Positions 1 to 10,800 of a stretch of DNA of 64,000 bases are shown here, in pieces. Below the pieces are notes generated by a model. The model did not search any database and had not been told where the DNA came from. It was given only the letters and a program-made list of their open reading frames with translations. The stretch covers positions 6,269,485 through 6,333,484 of the forward strand of contig NC_049909.1 in NCBI RefSeq assembly GCF_001411555.2, written 5' to 3'. The number at the start of each line of letters is the position of its first letter. The first letter of the stretch is position 1. The position numbers and the translations under genes were made by a program. Source of the stretch: Juglans regia. Lineage: Eukaryota > Streptophyta > Magnoliopsida > Fagales > Juglandaceae.

Positions 1-748
1 GTGTAGTTTAGAATATTGTGGTTGGTTGGAAAGGTTTTCAAAGGGATTAGACCCAATATTTTATATCTTCGAGGCACTAGCTTTTGGTGTTTGATGAGTT
101 AGTATGTGTTTTGGAAGTGAAAAGTCTAGGAAAAATTTATGGTTGGAAGTAGATTTTCTAGGGATTCGGGAATTCGTGACTTGAGTTACCTAGGACTTAA
201 ATTTTTTTTGAGCATTTGATTGTACTATTATTTGAAGATTTAAATATTATTTTGGGAGTTCTCTTTTGGTTATTTGTGAGGCTTAGCTGGTAAAGACTGA
301 TTATGTGGAGATTAGTTCTTTTCCGACGTATGTGTTTGGGATTCAATGTTTTAGGACTAGAAGTTGTTAGAGTGAACAGCGGAAGCGTGGTTGTAATGAT
401 ATAATAGTTTGAGAGTGTTTTTCGTTATTTATTGAGGTTGTATATTAGGTGGAGATTTTGGAATTTATTAGTTGTTTTCAATTGCATTATGGAGGTTTAT
501 ATTCTAAATTTGATAAGATAGTGTGTGTGAATGTGTATGGCTAGAGAAATTATGGGAGAATACGATCGACAATATGGGAGGGTTAGAATTTGAAATATTA
601 GGTTCGACAATTGCGGAATATTAATTAGATTTGACATTATGATTAACGAATGGGTTAGGCATGAAATTATTGTAGCGGATAAATATTTAGGCCTTGTTTG
701 TGATACTAGCAAATTTCGAGGACGAAATTTTTCTTAAGGGGGGGAGAA
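1..748 (+). mobile_element. 3' internal tail of a Ty3/gypsy element (copy A), cut by the window edge
   Basis: This block aligns base for base with 19951-20698 of the second copy. The lengths are equal, and I saw only about three substitutions (near 17, 431 and 609). It is the untranslated stretch between the coding part and the 3' LTR, and it carries no convincing ORF. It ends in a polypurine tract at 736-748 directly before the LTR. The gag/pol part of this copy lies outside the window, so whether it had pol cannot be told. Confidence 0.85.
736..748 (+). other. Polypurine tract of copy A
   Basis: The purine run AAGGGGGGGAGAA abuts the LTR start TGTAACACCC. In LTR retrotransposons this tract primes plus-strand DNA synthesis. 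Confidence 0.85.
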
Positions 749-3541
749 TGTAACACCCAGACCCAAAATTTGTACAGATGGACTGTGATTTTTTTTTTTA
801 TTTATTTGGAGATCTATGCCGTTTATTTATTATTATTTTTATTATTATTTTTTTCTCCCCGCTTGTTTTGTTTATTTTTTTTCGTTTCCGTCTCTTTCCG
901 TTTATATTATTTTTTTCGCACGGCTTATATTTATTTTTTTTCCGTCGCACAGCATGCATACGCACGTTTTCGTTCACGGCATGCTTGCACACACACGTCC
1001 CTCTTGCACGTCCCGCGTTCGGTTGGTTTTCATCTAGGGTTTTCTTTTCATGTTCAATCATCTACTTATTTTCATACGAAGAAGGCTCGCGCCGCTGCCT
1101 TCCCACGCCGAACCATAGCCCAATTTTTCCTCCTCAGCCTCCATCCCCTCGGTTCCTCGCACCCCGAGTCGTGCAGCACCCCAAAGTTTATCCGCGTACC
1201 GCGACGCCGTCCCAGCATCACCGCAGCCTGTCCTCACCCTTTCGGAGAGCACCACGCCAGTTAACAGAAAAGCCTCTGCCTTCAGCCTACCGTGCACCGA
1301 GTTGCATACCACGGGAAGCCACCGCAGCCGCCGGGTCCATACCTCCTTAAGCCGCCGTAAACCTGCACGAAACCACCGTGCCCACTGCCCTATCACGCGA
1401 AGCTGTCGCCTAGTGTTCCCGTAGCCTCTACAGCAGGCATCGGACTGCTCTGTTTTGTTATCCAAAAACAGAGCATTTCCAGCCACCTTGAGCCGCTGAA
1501 AGCATCCTCCACCGAAGCTCTTCCGCACTGTGCCCACACAGAAACTGCCGAGGAGGACGTCTCAGCACCCCTGTCCGCCGCACGCAGCCTTTGTTTCCCC
1601 GGTAAGCTCACGCCATTTCTTGTTGGTGTCTCCATTCTCTCGGTCTCTCCCTCTTTCTCTCACCGTCTCTCTCTCGGTTTCAGCTCTCTCTCTCTCTCTC
1701 CCAGTGCACCGCCGCAGTACCCACCACCACTAGCGCACCCGCCCAGCTCCGTCGCAGCTCCACTCCTCTCGGTAGGTCCTCCGTTACTCTTCAACCGCGC
1801 GGCATGGTCACGTTGCTTGGCTTGTATGGTTGTTCCGTAGACTTTCCGTAGTTTAGGAAATATTTTTGTCTGATAATTACTTTTTTACCCTTTGTGGGAT
1901 GTATAGGATATTGTACTGAGTTTATATAGTTTTTTTTTAAAATTATACTATGTGCAACGATTATTTTATTGAAAGTGTATTTTGAACATTTTATTTATGA
2001 TTAAAGTAAATCACTTAAGTATTTTTTTTTTATGTTATTAAGTAAAGGTTTATTTTAAGAGTAAACATTATTGGTGTTTTTAGATAATGGTGGTATTATA
2101 GGAAATTTTTAGAATTCTAGGTTTTGAGGATTTAAATAGGTTCTTAGATTCAAATACGAAATACGTGATTGATTGAGAATTTACGGGAATTACTTGATTA
2201 TTTTATAGGTGACGATTAATTATTGTCCGACGTTTTGAGGAATTTCGAAAAAGCTAAGAAGTTCAGGTAAGCGGGGTTCCTATACTAGACTTTGCATTAA
2301 ATAAAATGAACTGAGGTCCTTTTTGGAAAATGTGCATGTTCTGCTATGAAAAGAAATTTGAAAACAACTTCAGATATTTGTTCTGCATTACTCATGAGAT
2401 TCTGTTTAAGAATAACGTATTTTCTGTCATGACTGGTGTAAACATGAGCTTATTTTTAATATTTTATTTCTGAACTTTGAAAATGAGAGCGAATATGAAA
2501 TTTGTGCATAAATTATGTGGTGATATGATTTTGTTCTGTTCCGAAAAATTTTGTTCAGTACATTGTTTGGAAAAGACGTGATTTCTGAAAACCTTTGGCA
2601 TGACTCTCTGATTCTGAATTTGATTCTGTTTCTGTTCTGTTCAGTTACGGCCCTGCCACGGGTGATAATAGTGGCATACGGCCCAACCACGGGTAATAAT
2701 AGTGGATACAGCCCAACCACGGGTTATAATAGTGGATACGGCCCAACCACGGGTAATAATAGTGGATACGGCCCTGCCACGGGTTATAGTAGTGGTCTCT
2801 GTTTTGAGTGCACACCTTGGTGACAGAGTGTTTTATGTTCTGCTCGGCTATCCGCAGATGCACAACCCTACCACGGGGGTTATACATGGCCTCTGTTCTG
2901 ATATGATATTTTGATGATGACGATGATCATTTATGCTATGCCAAAGAATATTTTGAATGAAATTATTTCTAAATCTTCGCTCTGATATTTTAATAACATG
3001 TTCTGCTTCCGCACTCTGAAAATGAAAATGTTTTGTTCTGCATTCTGATTTCTGTAAATGCTCATGTTTATACACTGGTATATGTTCTCTGCTTATTGAG
3101 TTGTTGATAACTCACCCCCCTTATCTCCATAATATTTCAGATGACATTGATGGTTCGGCTGAGGATCAGTATTAAAGTCTATGGAAAAGATTAGCATTGA
3201 TTTATTGTTGGGTATCTCATGATATTAGTGTTGGTGTTAGAGGTTATTTATCTTTCTTAAGTTTACTTCAATGGATTTAGACGGTTTATGGAGACTATGT
3301 TAATGTTTTATTATTCCTAGTTGTTATTTGAGACATGAAGAGGAGTTGATTTTATTTGGGTTGTTGGATTGAATATTGGATAAATGAGTTTATTTAATTT
3401 ATTTAATTGAAGTATTTACGTTCGATTTGAGGTTTGGTAAAATGGATATATTCTTGAATTTGGAAGTACTCTAGCCTTGTTAGAGTTGTTTATCAGGTGT
3501 TATGAGTTAACTCTCCGGACCCTCGGAGTCGGGGCGTTACA
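749..3541 (+). repeat. 3' LTR of gypsy copy A (2793 bp)
   Basis: The LTR starts TGTAACACCC and ends GGGGCGTTACA, with 6-bp terminal inverted repeats TGTAAC/GTTACA. It is nearly identical to the LTRs at 15716-18485 and 20699-23521. Its first half is T-rich, then C-rich with a CT microsatellite near 1680-1700. Its second half holds a 30-bp tandem array (2646-2797). A strong splice-donor-like site (CAG/GTAAGC, intron from 2267) and an acceptor-like site (TTTCAG at 3140) bracket that array. The ORFs of 70-190 codons in this block are proline/serine-rich or low-complexity, overlap in several frames and are not counted as genes. Downstream of 3541 lies the reverse-strand Tat gag relic, so copy A is inserted in that older element. 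The upstream target duplication is outside the window. Confidence 0.93.
2646..2797 (+). repeat. 30-bp tandem repeat in LTR A, 5 units
   Basis: Five units of about 30 bp begin TACGGCCC(A/T)(A/G)CCACGGG and end ATAGTGG(A). A degenerate sixth piece with the ACCACGGG core lies near 2870. Because the unit is a multiple of three, the array reads as a YGPTTGNNSG repeat in one frame, but nothing suggests that it is translated. Confidence 0.9.
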
Positions 3542-3559
3542 GTGCCCTCTAGTCATGCA

Positions 3560-4819
3560 CTTTTCTATCGTATACCTTGCTTCGACTCCCTCCTTTGGTC
3601 TGTTGGATACTGAGCCATGAGGTGCTTCAACTTGTTCCTTTTCCTCCTAAGGGTGTAGCAGTCTTTGGTGTTATGGGTTCCACTTCGGTGGTAGGTGCAA
3701 AAATGACTATTAGCACGGTCGCGGTTGTCGGCTTCTCAAGTGTCTGGTTTGCTTTCTTCCTGCACGCTCAGGCTAGAACGTGCATGTCTAGAACTCTGTC
3801 CTCTTGAGGAAGCAGCCTCATCCCGCCTCCTGTCTTCCTGCCCTCTTTTAATTTTTTCCAAGGCCATCACTCGCCCTGACACGTTGGACTTTCTGTCGAA
3901 TTGCTCCAATTCGGTTTTTCTCAAGATGGTCAAGGCTCGAAGAGAGTCCTCGGCAATGATGAAACTGTCCGCCTTGTCCATGAACTCCCGCAATGTCATG
4001 GGAGTTCTCCTTGCTAACTCCACCATGAACAGGTTTTGATGCCACACGCCTCCCAGGAGCACCGCTAATGTGATTTTCTTATCTTGATCATCTATCATCA
4101 TATGCTCTTTGTTGAAGTTGGCCAAGTATGCTTTCATTTTTTTATCCTCCTGCTAGTTTATGGGTAGGATGTAGGGAGCTGGACGTCTTCTTCTTCTTCT
4201 GCTTGCCATGAATTGTATCAGAAATAGTACGGCCAACTTGCCAAGACTATCAATCGAGCAGGGTTGCAGTGCCCCAAACTACCGTCTTGCAACTCCCTTC
4301 AAGGTCAGTGGGAAAGCCTTACAAGCAATCTCTCCAGGAAGCTAATGCAAGGTCATGTCGGCTTTGAAGGTCTCTAGATGCACGAGAGGATCTTTAGAGC
4401 TGTCGTACATCTCCACATAGGAACTTGAACTTTAGGGGCACTACCAACACTTCCGCGCTATAGAGCTAGTCAATCCTGTTAAGCAGCTGGTCAACCAATG
4501 ACGACGCCACTATCCTCTTCGCCATCTCCTCATACTTCTCCATGAGGCTACACAATTCATGGTTCATCCTCCTCCGTTCTTCATTGACAACATCTACCCC
4601 GCTAGCGTTTTTGGATTCTGCATCTACATTTTGACTTGGCACTGTGTCCTCCCGCAACTCGTTGTTCCTCCTATTTATGGCTTCGTTTTCACGCTGAAGG
4701 TTCTCCACTTCCTTCGCCATTTTCCTCCTGCACTCCTCCATTTCTACAATTCTTCCTTCGAAGTTTGTTAATAAAGCTTCTTGTCCAAGAGTTGTCTGAA
4801 AGCGCATTGTAGCTAGCAT
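3560..4819 (-). pseudogene. Decayed Tat/Ogre-type Ty3/gypsy gag
   Basis: Read on the minus strand from about 4819, the sequence gives a coiled-coil-rich N-terminal part (4466-4819) with a heptad-like E/K/R/L pattern. A capsid-like part follows with PLVHLETFKADMTLH, QFMASRRRRRR and AYLANFNKEHM, then LLGGVW, ELARRTPMTLREFMDKAD and a nucleocapsid knuckle CTYHRSGTHNTKDC (about 3640-3685). The order and motifs match gag of the Tat/Ogre lineage. In-frame stops occur in the capsid part and just before the knuckle (about 3733-3735), so it is a pseudogene. No protease or polymerase follows, because gypsy LTR A starts the neighbouring sequence at 3541. Confidence 0.8.
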
Positions 4820-4847
4820 ACGAAGGAATCATTATTTTTATATGAAA

Positions 4848-4866
4848 CCTATAGATGACGCCACTG
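4848..4866 (-). other. Degenerate primer-binding site of the Tat-type element
   Basis: On the minus strand this reads AGTGGCGTCATCTATAGG, resembling the TGGCGCCGTCTGTGGG signature that follows the 5' LTR in Tat-lineage elements. It lies just upstream of the gag relic, in the expected order. Several mismatches make this an inference. Confidence 0.45.
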
Positions 4867-5400
4867 TTGAAGACGTGTTTTGCACACTGAGTACTAGGGT
4901 CAGTTACCTGCAACACAGAAAGAATGAGAGGCTCAAGGTTGAAGGGTCACCTTCAATACTAGTTAGTTTTTTTGGTTCCTTGGAGAGAATACTAGTAAAC
5001 AAGAGAATATAAGTCCTGAATTCTAACCTGGTTCCAGCTTTTATATTGCTTGCCGAGATCGTACTCTATATCTTATGGCAGAGGCCCTTGTCTCTTGTAT
5101 GGGACACCACTTTGTCGTGTTTAATGGGCGTGGCCTCCCTAGCCCATGCCTTAGTGGCAGGTGGGTGGGTGTGGCCACCATTCATGCAGTTTGTTAGGGA
5201 TAGGGGGTCTCACTATGATCTCTGCCCATGTCCCGTATCTACTCCTTAAATGCGGTGTGACTCTGTGATGACGTGTGTCTGCAAGATGGTGTCGGGCCCT
5301 AGGCCTTTTTCTTCCTTATGCTATTCATGGGCCGACTGTACTGCCATTTACTAGGCCTCTAGGATATGCTCAGCGTGGCCTGGAAGGGGTGTAAATGAGT
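4867..5400 (-). repeat. Probable 5' LTR remnant of the Tat-type element
   Basis: This stretch lies just outside the putative primer-binding site on the minus strand, where the 5' LTR is expected. It is less AT-rich than the flanking DNA and holds no credible gene. I cannot see clean TG...CA ends or a second LTR, so its extent is uncertain. Confidence 0.35.
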
Positions 5401-5410
5401 AGTGATACAC

Positions 5411-5506
5411 CTACAACACATTTTACAACACATTTATAAGATGATTTTACAATAATGCCCCTCATTTAACACATTGTTGTACAATGTGTTGTAAAATGTG
5501 TTGTAG
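5411..5506. mobile_element. Short palindromic MITE
   Basis: The 23-bp arms at 5411-5433 and 5484-5506 are exact inverted repeats, containing CTACAACACATTTTACAACA and its reverse complement. They are separated by a 50-bp spacer. No transposase is encoded and I found no clear target duplication. Confidence 0.65.
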
Positions 5507-6056
5507 ATAAATCATTTTCCGGTGTAAATACCCCCTCCCATAGATCATTAACCTTAATGATTTTTCTTATATTTTGACTTTGGATTACATATCAAGAATA
5601 CTAATATTGTATAATAAAAAATTTTGGGATCCATATTATGAAATTTATTATTTCTCCTGAAATCAGTTTTAATTTAATTTTGGTGGTGCCACATCTTTGA
5701 AAATTGTAGAAAATATACAAAATTTTGGGGTTATTGAAAAAAGAAATTGGAGGGAGGCATTTCTATATATATTGAAATTTTAGAAAATTTTAAAGAGTAA
5801 ATGAAGATTATAAATTTTTTGGGAGAGCATGTTCTATATTTATAAAATTATAGATAAAATTTAAGGGGTATTTTAATTTTTCAAATAATCCCCCCCAACC
5901 CCAAAAGGATCAACGTGGTTCCGCCAGTACCACCCGAATACCCACCGAAATAAATACTTTGCAGGAGTATTGTCTTTAAAAATGTATTTTTCTTGACTTT
6001 CTTGGGGAAAAAACAAAAAATGAAAGGAACTTCTCACTTCTGTATCGAGACTAGCT
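5507..6056 (+). other. AT-rich spacer with a relic of the WAK upstream region
   Basis: Most of this is featureless AT-rich DNA. At 5919-6015 it contains GGTTCCGCCAGTACCACCC followed by a CTTGACTTTCTTGGGG block, matching 7316-7455 upstream of the WAK gene with small gaps. It is best read as a decayed partial duplication of the WAK 5' region. Confidence 0.55.
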
Positions 6057-6315
6057 TAGAAAAGGCTATATTTTCTTGGAGTAGCTTTGGAAAAAGGCTA
6101 ATATTTTCCAGTGGATTGAGAATGTTGAAGATGTTTGGCTAGTTGGCTGGTGGTAGTAATAAAGTTGTTTGGCTGGGCTAAATATATGTAAACGATGAAA
6201 TTGTAGGGTGTTGTTTGGCTGGAATTGGGTAGGATCGGCTGCTCTGAGAGTCTGAATACCAATTATTATGGAAAATGAAATCCAACACACACTTGCAAAA
6301 ACCCCAAGATTTATT

Positions 6316-6662
6316 TCTTGCAAGTGGATGAAGAAGTTACAAATGAGGAAGAGAAGGAATATGGTGGGAAGGAGGAAGAACACAAGCACATAGAAATTCT
6401 GCCCAGCAGTAAGGATGAACTGGAGATTTCCTTGGCTACCATAGTTGTAACTCCTACAATGCATACTATGAGGTTGGTGGGAAGTATTAAAGGGGAGCAA
6501 GTTGTGATTCTAGTAGACTCGGGCAGTTAACACAACTTTATAGATACTACGTTGGTCTCAAAATTGCAACTGCCAATGAATTATGTAATAAATTTAAAGG
6601 TGAGGGTAGCTAATGGTTAAAGCCTAAACTGTGAAGGGTTGTGTAAAATAGTGCAGAGGCCA
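6316..6662 (+). pseudogene. Ty3/gypsy aspartic protease fragment
   Basis: The reading frame gives an acidic gag-pro linker (EEVTNEEEKEYGGKEEEH), then ISLATIVV, MRLVGSIKG and the retropepsin active-site motif VVILVDSGS, continuing as HNFIDTTLVSKLQL after an in-frame TAA. That stop falls inside the D-S/T-G active-site loop, where a Thr codon is expected, and a second stop follows in the next 100 bases. No reverse transcriptase follows. It is a short, inactive fragment left by an insertion upstream of the WAK gene. Confidence 0.7.
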
Positions 6663-6670
6663 TAATAGAA

Positions 6671-6898
6671 ACAAAAAATCTACTCAACCTCCTATTATTC
6701 ACACAACCTCCACACTCCATATTATTTTTAATTTTTATTATTTTTTTCTTTTATTAAATATTTATTATATGAATAATGAATAAATAATTTGAAATAATTT
6801 AAAAAGAATAAACTCAAAAAAAAAATATTAAAAAAATATTAAAAATTTAAAAAATTTAAAAAAGTGTGGAGTGTGGTGGAGGTTGTGTAGCAAAACTC
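6671..6898 (+). mobile_element. hAT-like MITE, copy 1 (228 bp)
   Basis: The ends are ACAAAAAATCTACTCAACC... and ...GTTGTGTAGCAAAACTC, with the related cores CAACCTCC/GGAGGTTG near both termini. It is flanked by an exact 8-bp direct repeat TAATAGAA (6663-6670 and 6899-6906). The same element, inverted, occurs at 54907-55133, also with an 8-bp duplication. An 8-bp target duplication points to the hAT superfamily. The interior is very AT-rich and noncoding. Confidence 0.85.
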
Positions 6899-6931
6899 TA
6901 ATAGAAAAAGGCTATATTTTCTTGGAGTAGC

Positions 6932-7154
6932 ACTTCATGACCGCTAGGTCAAGTTAGTCTATTTTTTTTCTAATTTTTTTAATTATATTTTTTTATCATT
7001 TTAAAATATTTTAAAAAAATATAAAAAAAATTAATATACTAATAATTATTTCCTTAACTATTAAATAAATAAATAAAATTTTTAAAAAATTAAAACATAT
7101 TAAGTATCTGGGGAGACAAATTAAATGGATAAAATAATATTTTTCATTTTCTTG
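6932..7154 (+). other. AT-rich spacer, nothing recognised
   Basis: A/T homopolymer-rich DNA without an ORF or a repeat that I can identify. Confidence 0.6.
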
Positions 7155-7310
7155 ACTATAGTTGAGTAGTTGACTTGCTGCTCAGAAAAAGAAAAATATA
7201 AAAAATAAAAGTTCCGGATTAGTTCAATCATGATGAGCATTGAGTGCTGTCGGCAAATGGGCAGTACTAGTAGTTGGCTCCTATAAAGATATGGCCATCT
7301 TCTAAAGTAG
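7155..7310 (+). promoter_or_regulatory. Duplicated WAK promoter relic
   Basis: This block matches 7663-7790 in front of the WAK gene. Shared parts are GTTGACT...GCTCAGAAAAAGAAAAATA, TTCAAT(C/A)ATGA, TGTCGGCAAATGG(G/A)CAGTA and GTAGTTGGCTCCTATAAAGA (TATA-box-like CTATAAAG) followed by GGCCATCTTCTAAAG. It is a partial tandem duplication of the promoter and now precedes only a truncated coding start at 7472. Confidence 0.75.
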
Positions 7311-7546
7311 TACTAGGATCGACGCGGTTCCGCCAGTACCACCCATTCACCTTCAAAGGAATAGAAATTAATTTTCTTGAATATTTCAGCAAGAAATAAA
7401 TAATTTTCTTGAGTATCTCTGAAAATGTATTTTTCTTGACTTTCTTGGGGGGAAAAGGCAACTAACTAGCAGCCATGTCCTCCTCCATTGAATCTGTTCT
7501 GCTTGGTATACTTGTAATTTCAGCAGCAATATTTGATTTGAACAAA
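7311..7546 (+). pseudogene. Truncated WAK 5' end (signal-peptide relic)
   Basis: After the duplicated promoter, an ATG at 7472 opens a 24-codon frame, MSSSIESVLLGILVISAAIF..., ending in TAA at 7544-7546. Its first residues resemble the start of the intact WAK protein ([21 protein letters not shown]). Leader sequence and signal peptide were therefore duplicated, and the rest of the gene was lost or never copied. The leader segment 7316-7455 is also shared with 5919-6015. Confidence 0.65.
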
Positions 7547-7659
7547 TAAATTTTATGTGTTATAAAGTTATGAAATTATATTGTTGAGATATAATTTTAA
7601 ATGAAAGGAATTAACTCTCTACCCTCCGAATACGGAGAGTTATGCTTTCCTTTTCATTT
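7547..7659 (+). other. Spacer between the WAK relic and the WAK promoter
   Basis: Short AT-rich spacer. It contains the near-inverted pair AACTCTCTACCCTCCG/CGGAGAGTT at about 7611-7640. Nothing else was recognised. Confidence 0.5.
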
Positions 7660-7835
7660 TGACTAGTTGACTAGTTAGCTCAGAAAAAGAAAAATATAAG
7701 AAGAAAAACTCTTGACTAGTTCAATAATGAGTGATGTCGGCAAATGGACAGTAGTAGTTGGCTCCTATAAAGATAAGGCCATCTTCTAAAGAATATATAT
7801 CAGATTAGAGAGACGGAAAATTGCAATTAACTAGA
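7660..7835 (+). promoter_or_regulatory. WAK promoter and 5' leader
   Basis: A TATA-like CCTATAAAGA lies at about 7761-7770, roughly 70 bp before the ATG. Two W-box cores (TTGAC) occur in TTTGACTAGTTGACTAGTTA near 7659-7678; WRKY factors bind such boxes in defence-responsive promoters. The block is duplicated at 7155-7310. Regulation by WRKY factors is inferred, not shown. Confidence 0.6.
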
Positions 7836-10800
7836 ATGCAAGAGTCCTCCTCGCTTCAAACTGTTCTTCTGCAGCAACAAGCTGCTGTAAAACTCCTGCT
7901 TGGGTTACTTGCAATTTCAGCAGCAACATTTGTAGCAACTGCAGCAGCTAAACCCAATTCCAGCTGCAACAGAACATGTGGATTGCTTGAAATCCCCTAC
8001 CCATTTGGAACATCCAAAGGCTGCTACCTTGACTCGTCTTTTCTCATTACTTGTAACTCTTCCTCCAAAGCCGGGACGCGTACTCCAACACCATTTCTGC
8101 GCCGTAGTAACGTTATAGAGGTACTCAACATATCATTGGATGGTGAACTGCATGTCTCAGCTCCTGTAGCCCGTGATTGCCCACAGGAATTGGACTACAA
8201 TCCCAACAATAGCTATACCGCTCTCAGCCTGCGAGGGTTTTCCATCTCGTATACAAAGAACGTGCTCACCACCGTCGGTTGCGACTCTCTAGCGCTCATT
8301 GGAAGTTCAACCTCAGACAAGAATTATACGACAGGATGTGTGTCACTCTGTGACAACATCGACGGCATGGTTAACGATTCTTGCTCTGGCATAGGTTGTT
8401 GCCAGACTCCTATTCCAGATGGAATAAAAGATTTTAAGGTGTCCCTTACCAGCCTTTATAAACACTCCAAAGTGAGGAAATTCAATCCATGTGGTTTCGC
8501 CTTTGTGGTGGAAAAAAAAGAATACAACTTTTCCACCTTAGATCTTCAGAATATGCAGGATAAAGATGTTTTTCCCTTGGTGCTAGATTGGGCAGTTGGG
8601 AGCAAGACATGTGAAGATGCTAAGAAGAATACTACAGGATACGCATGTAAGGCAGCAAATAGTGAATGTTACAATTCCAAAAACGGTCCTGGGTATCTCT
8701 GCAACTGCTTCTCAGGCTATCAAGGAAATCCATATCTCTTTAATGGTTGCCAAGGTAATTAATGCTCTATATATGCATTAATTTGATAATTTCTTAGATC
8801 TTCTTTAATTTCTTTGTTTTCTTTAGGCTGAGTTTTGTGATGTTCGGTCAAATTCATATTCTGAGAATAAGTTTTTTACAAATATATGTCGCAAATGAAT
8901 ATTTTATTATATATTTAAAAATATTTTTAAAATATTCTTTCATAATTATTAAAATCAGTATTTCATAATATATCAAAGAAAATGAATATTCTAATATTTT
9001 TTTTTTTATGTATAGGACATAATTATATGACATTGTATATAGATAAATATTACAATAAGGATATTGCAAATTTATTGATAGTTAGAAGAAATATTTAAAA
9101 TAATTAATTAAAAGGTCTAAAAAATTACTTAGATGATATAGAAAAAATAGATAAACTATTTATAAAAGTCAGTTGATAAAATAAAGAAAATCAATTTTAA
9201 TGATGTACATACATAAAAAAAAAAAACAGAAACAAAAATTATTGAGAGGGCTCTTAGGGTAGTTTTAGATTGTAAGATGAGAATTTTTAGTTTTAGATGA
9301 AAGTTTTAAATATTATTTTTTAATATTATTATGGTTTTGAGATTTGAAAAAGTTGAATTGTTTATTATATTTTGTGTGAAAATTTGAAAATATTGTAATG
9401 ACTAGATGAGATAAGAATTTTAGTTAGTTTTTGCTGCTAAATGACATCATATTAAAGATTTTTTGTTGCTATATACCGATGGATGTGAGTTTTGACATGG
9501 GCTGTATTCATATCATGGTCATGTTTTCAGATATTGATGAATGTAAAACCCCAAATCATGGGTGCGCTGATCATGCATGTTTCAACCATGTGGGGTCTTA
9601 CACCTGTTCTTGCCCCAAGGGATACCAAGGAGATGGGTTGAGAAATGGAACTAGTTGCATTCCTAAACCAACCAATTCTAAGAATATCATCATTGCTCTA
9701 TGTAAGTATATATAAATGATTTGTACAGTCTCTGTAAACTCCTCATAACGTACACCATTTAGAAAAACGTCTCTATTTAGAAAGTGAAAACTATAGATGC
9801 CAATTGGTGTCATTCTAGTATCTGGCATGGAAGAAAGATTAAAGGCAATTGAAAATATATTGGTTCTCCATATCCATTTTAAATAATTAATCATTTTGGC
9901 TTTAACATCAACCACATTCGAAAGCTGTCAAAGGTAGATATATCTATGCTAGCTTATGAGGTAATCACTCATGTAAATACTTTCTAGCTCAAATATTCAT
10001 TGCATCGTCCTAAATATTGGTTCAAAATGATTGTAAATTGTAAAGCAAATAATACTGGTATTTTTTTTATATACAAGTGGGGTGGGGGGTTTTAAATCTT
10101 TGGAAAACTGGATCATATGCTATAAGGTCATCAGGCTCTTGGCAGATAATACTGATATTGAGTAAACATGAAGAGAAATGTTTTAGCTACAAGATGATTT
10201 TGTAAAATTGTAAACTTACAAACAGATCACGTGGCTTGATGTAAAATTACATTTTTGTAAAATAGATCTACTGTTTCTCATGATGTCACGTTAGTTTGTA
10301 TGAGTTTACTTTTGTGAAATATCTTTGTATTTGTGGCACTTTTCAAACATGAAAAATGAAACATTGGATTTTAGTCACAAATTTACTTAAGAATTCATTT
10401 TGTGTAGGTATCGGCATAAGTCTCCTAGTCTTGCTCTTGGGAGGTTCTTTAATACTTTTGGGATTGAAAAGAAGGAAGCTCATGAAACTCCAAGAAAAGT
10501 ACTTCCAACAAAATGGTGGCTTAATGTTACAAGAACATATTTTGAATCAGGGAAGGTCTATGGAGACAACGAAAATATTTAGTAATGATGAGCTTAAAAA
10601 GGCCACCAACAATTATGACGAGAGTAGAGTCCTTGGCAAAGGGGGTTATGGAACTGTTTACAAAGGTGTATTACCCGATAACAAAGAGGTTGCCATTAAA
10701 AAGTCCAAAATCTGTGATAAGAGCCAAATCGAGCAATTCATAAATGAGGTGATTTTGCTTACCCAAATTAATCATAGAAATGTGGTTAAACTATTAGGTT

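Larger units (their letters stand above)
6057..6931. repeat. Direct repeat of about 29 bp flanking an insertion
   Basis: 6057-6085 and 6902-6931 are nearly identical (core GGCTATATTTTCTTGGAGTA), differing by one A in a homopolymer. Between them lie a gypsy protease fragment and a MITE, none of which resembles the WAK-related flanks. The repeat may mark an insertion or a repair event. Confidence 0.55.

Noticed and set aside
770..1733. Several ORFs of 67-190 codons on both strands in LTR A, repeated in the other two LTRs
   Set aside because: They recur only because the LTR is repeated. Frames overlap, are proline/serine-rich or follow T-runs, change length with homopolymers and match no family.
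2551..2823. ORF with YGPTTGNNSG repeats, structural-protein-like
   Set aside because: It is a translation of the 30-bp tandem array in the LTR; the unit length is divisible by three, so any frame stays open. No gene context.
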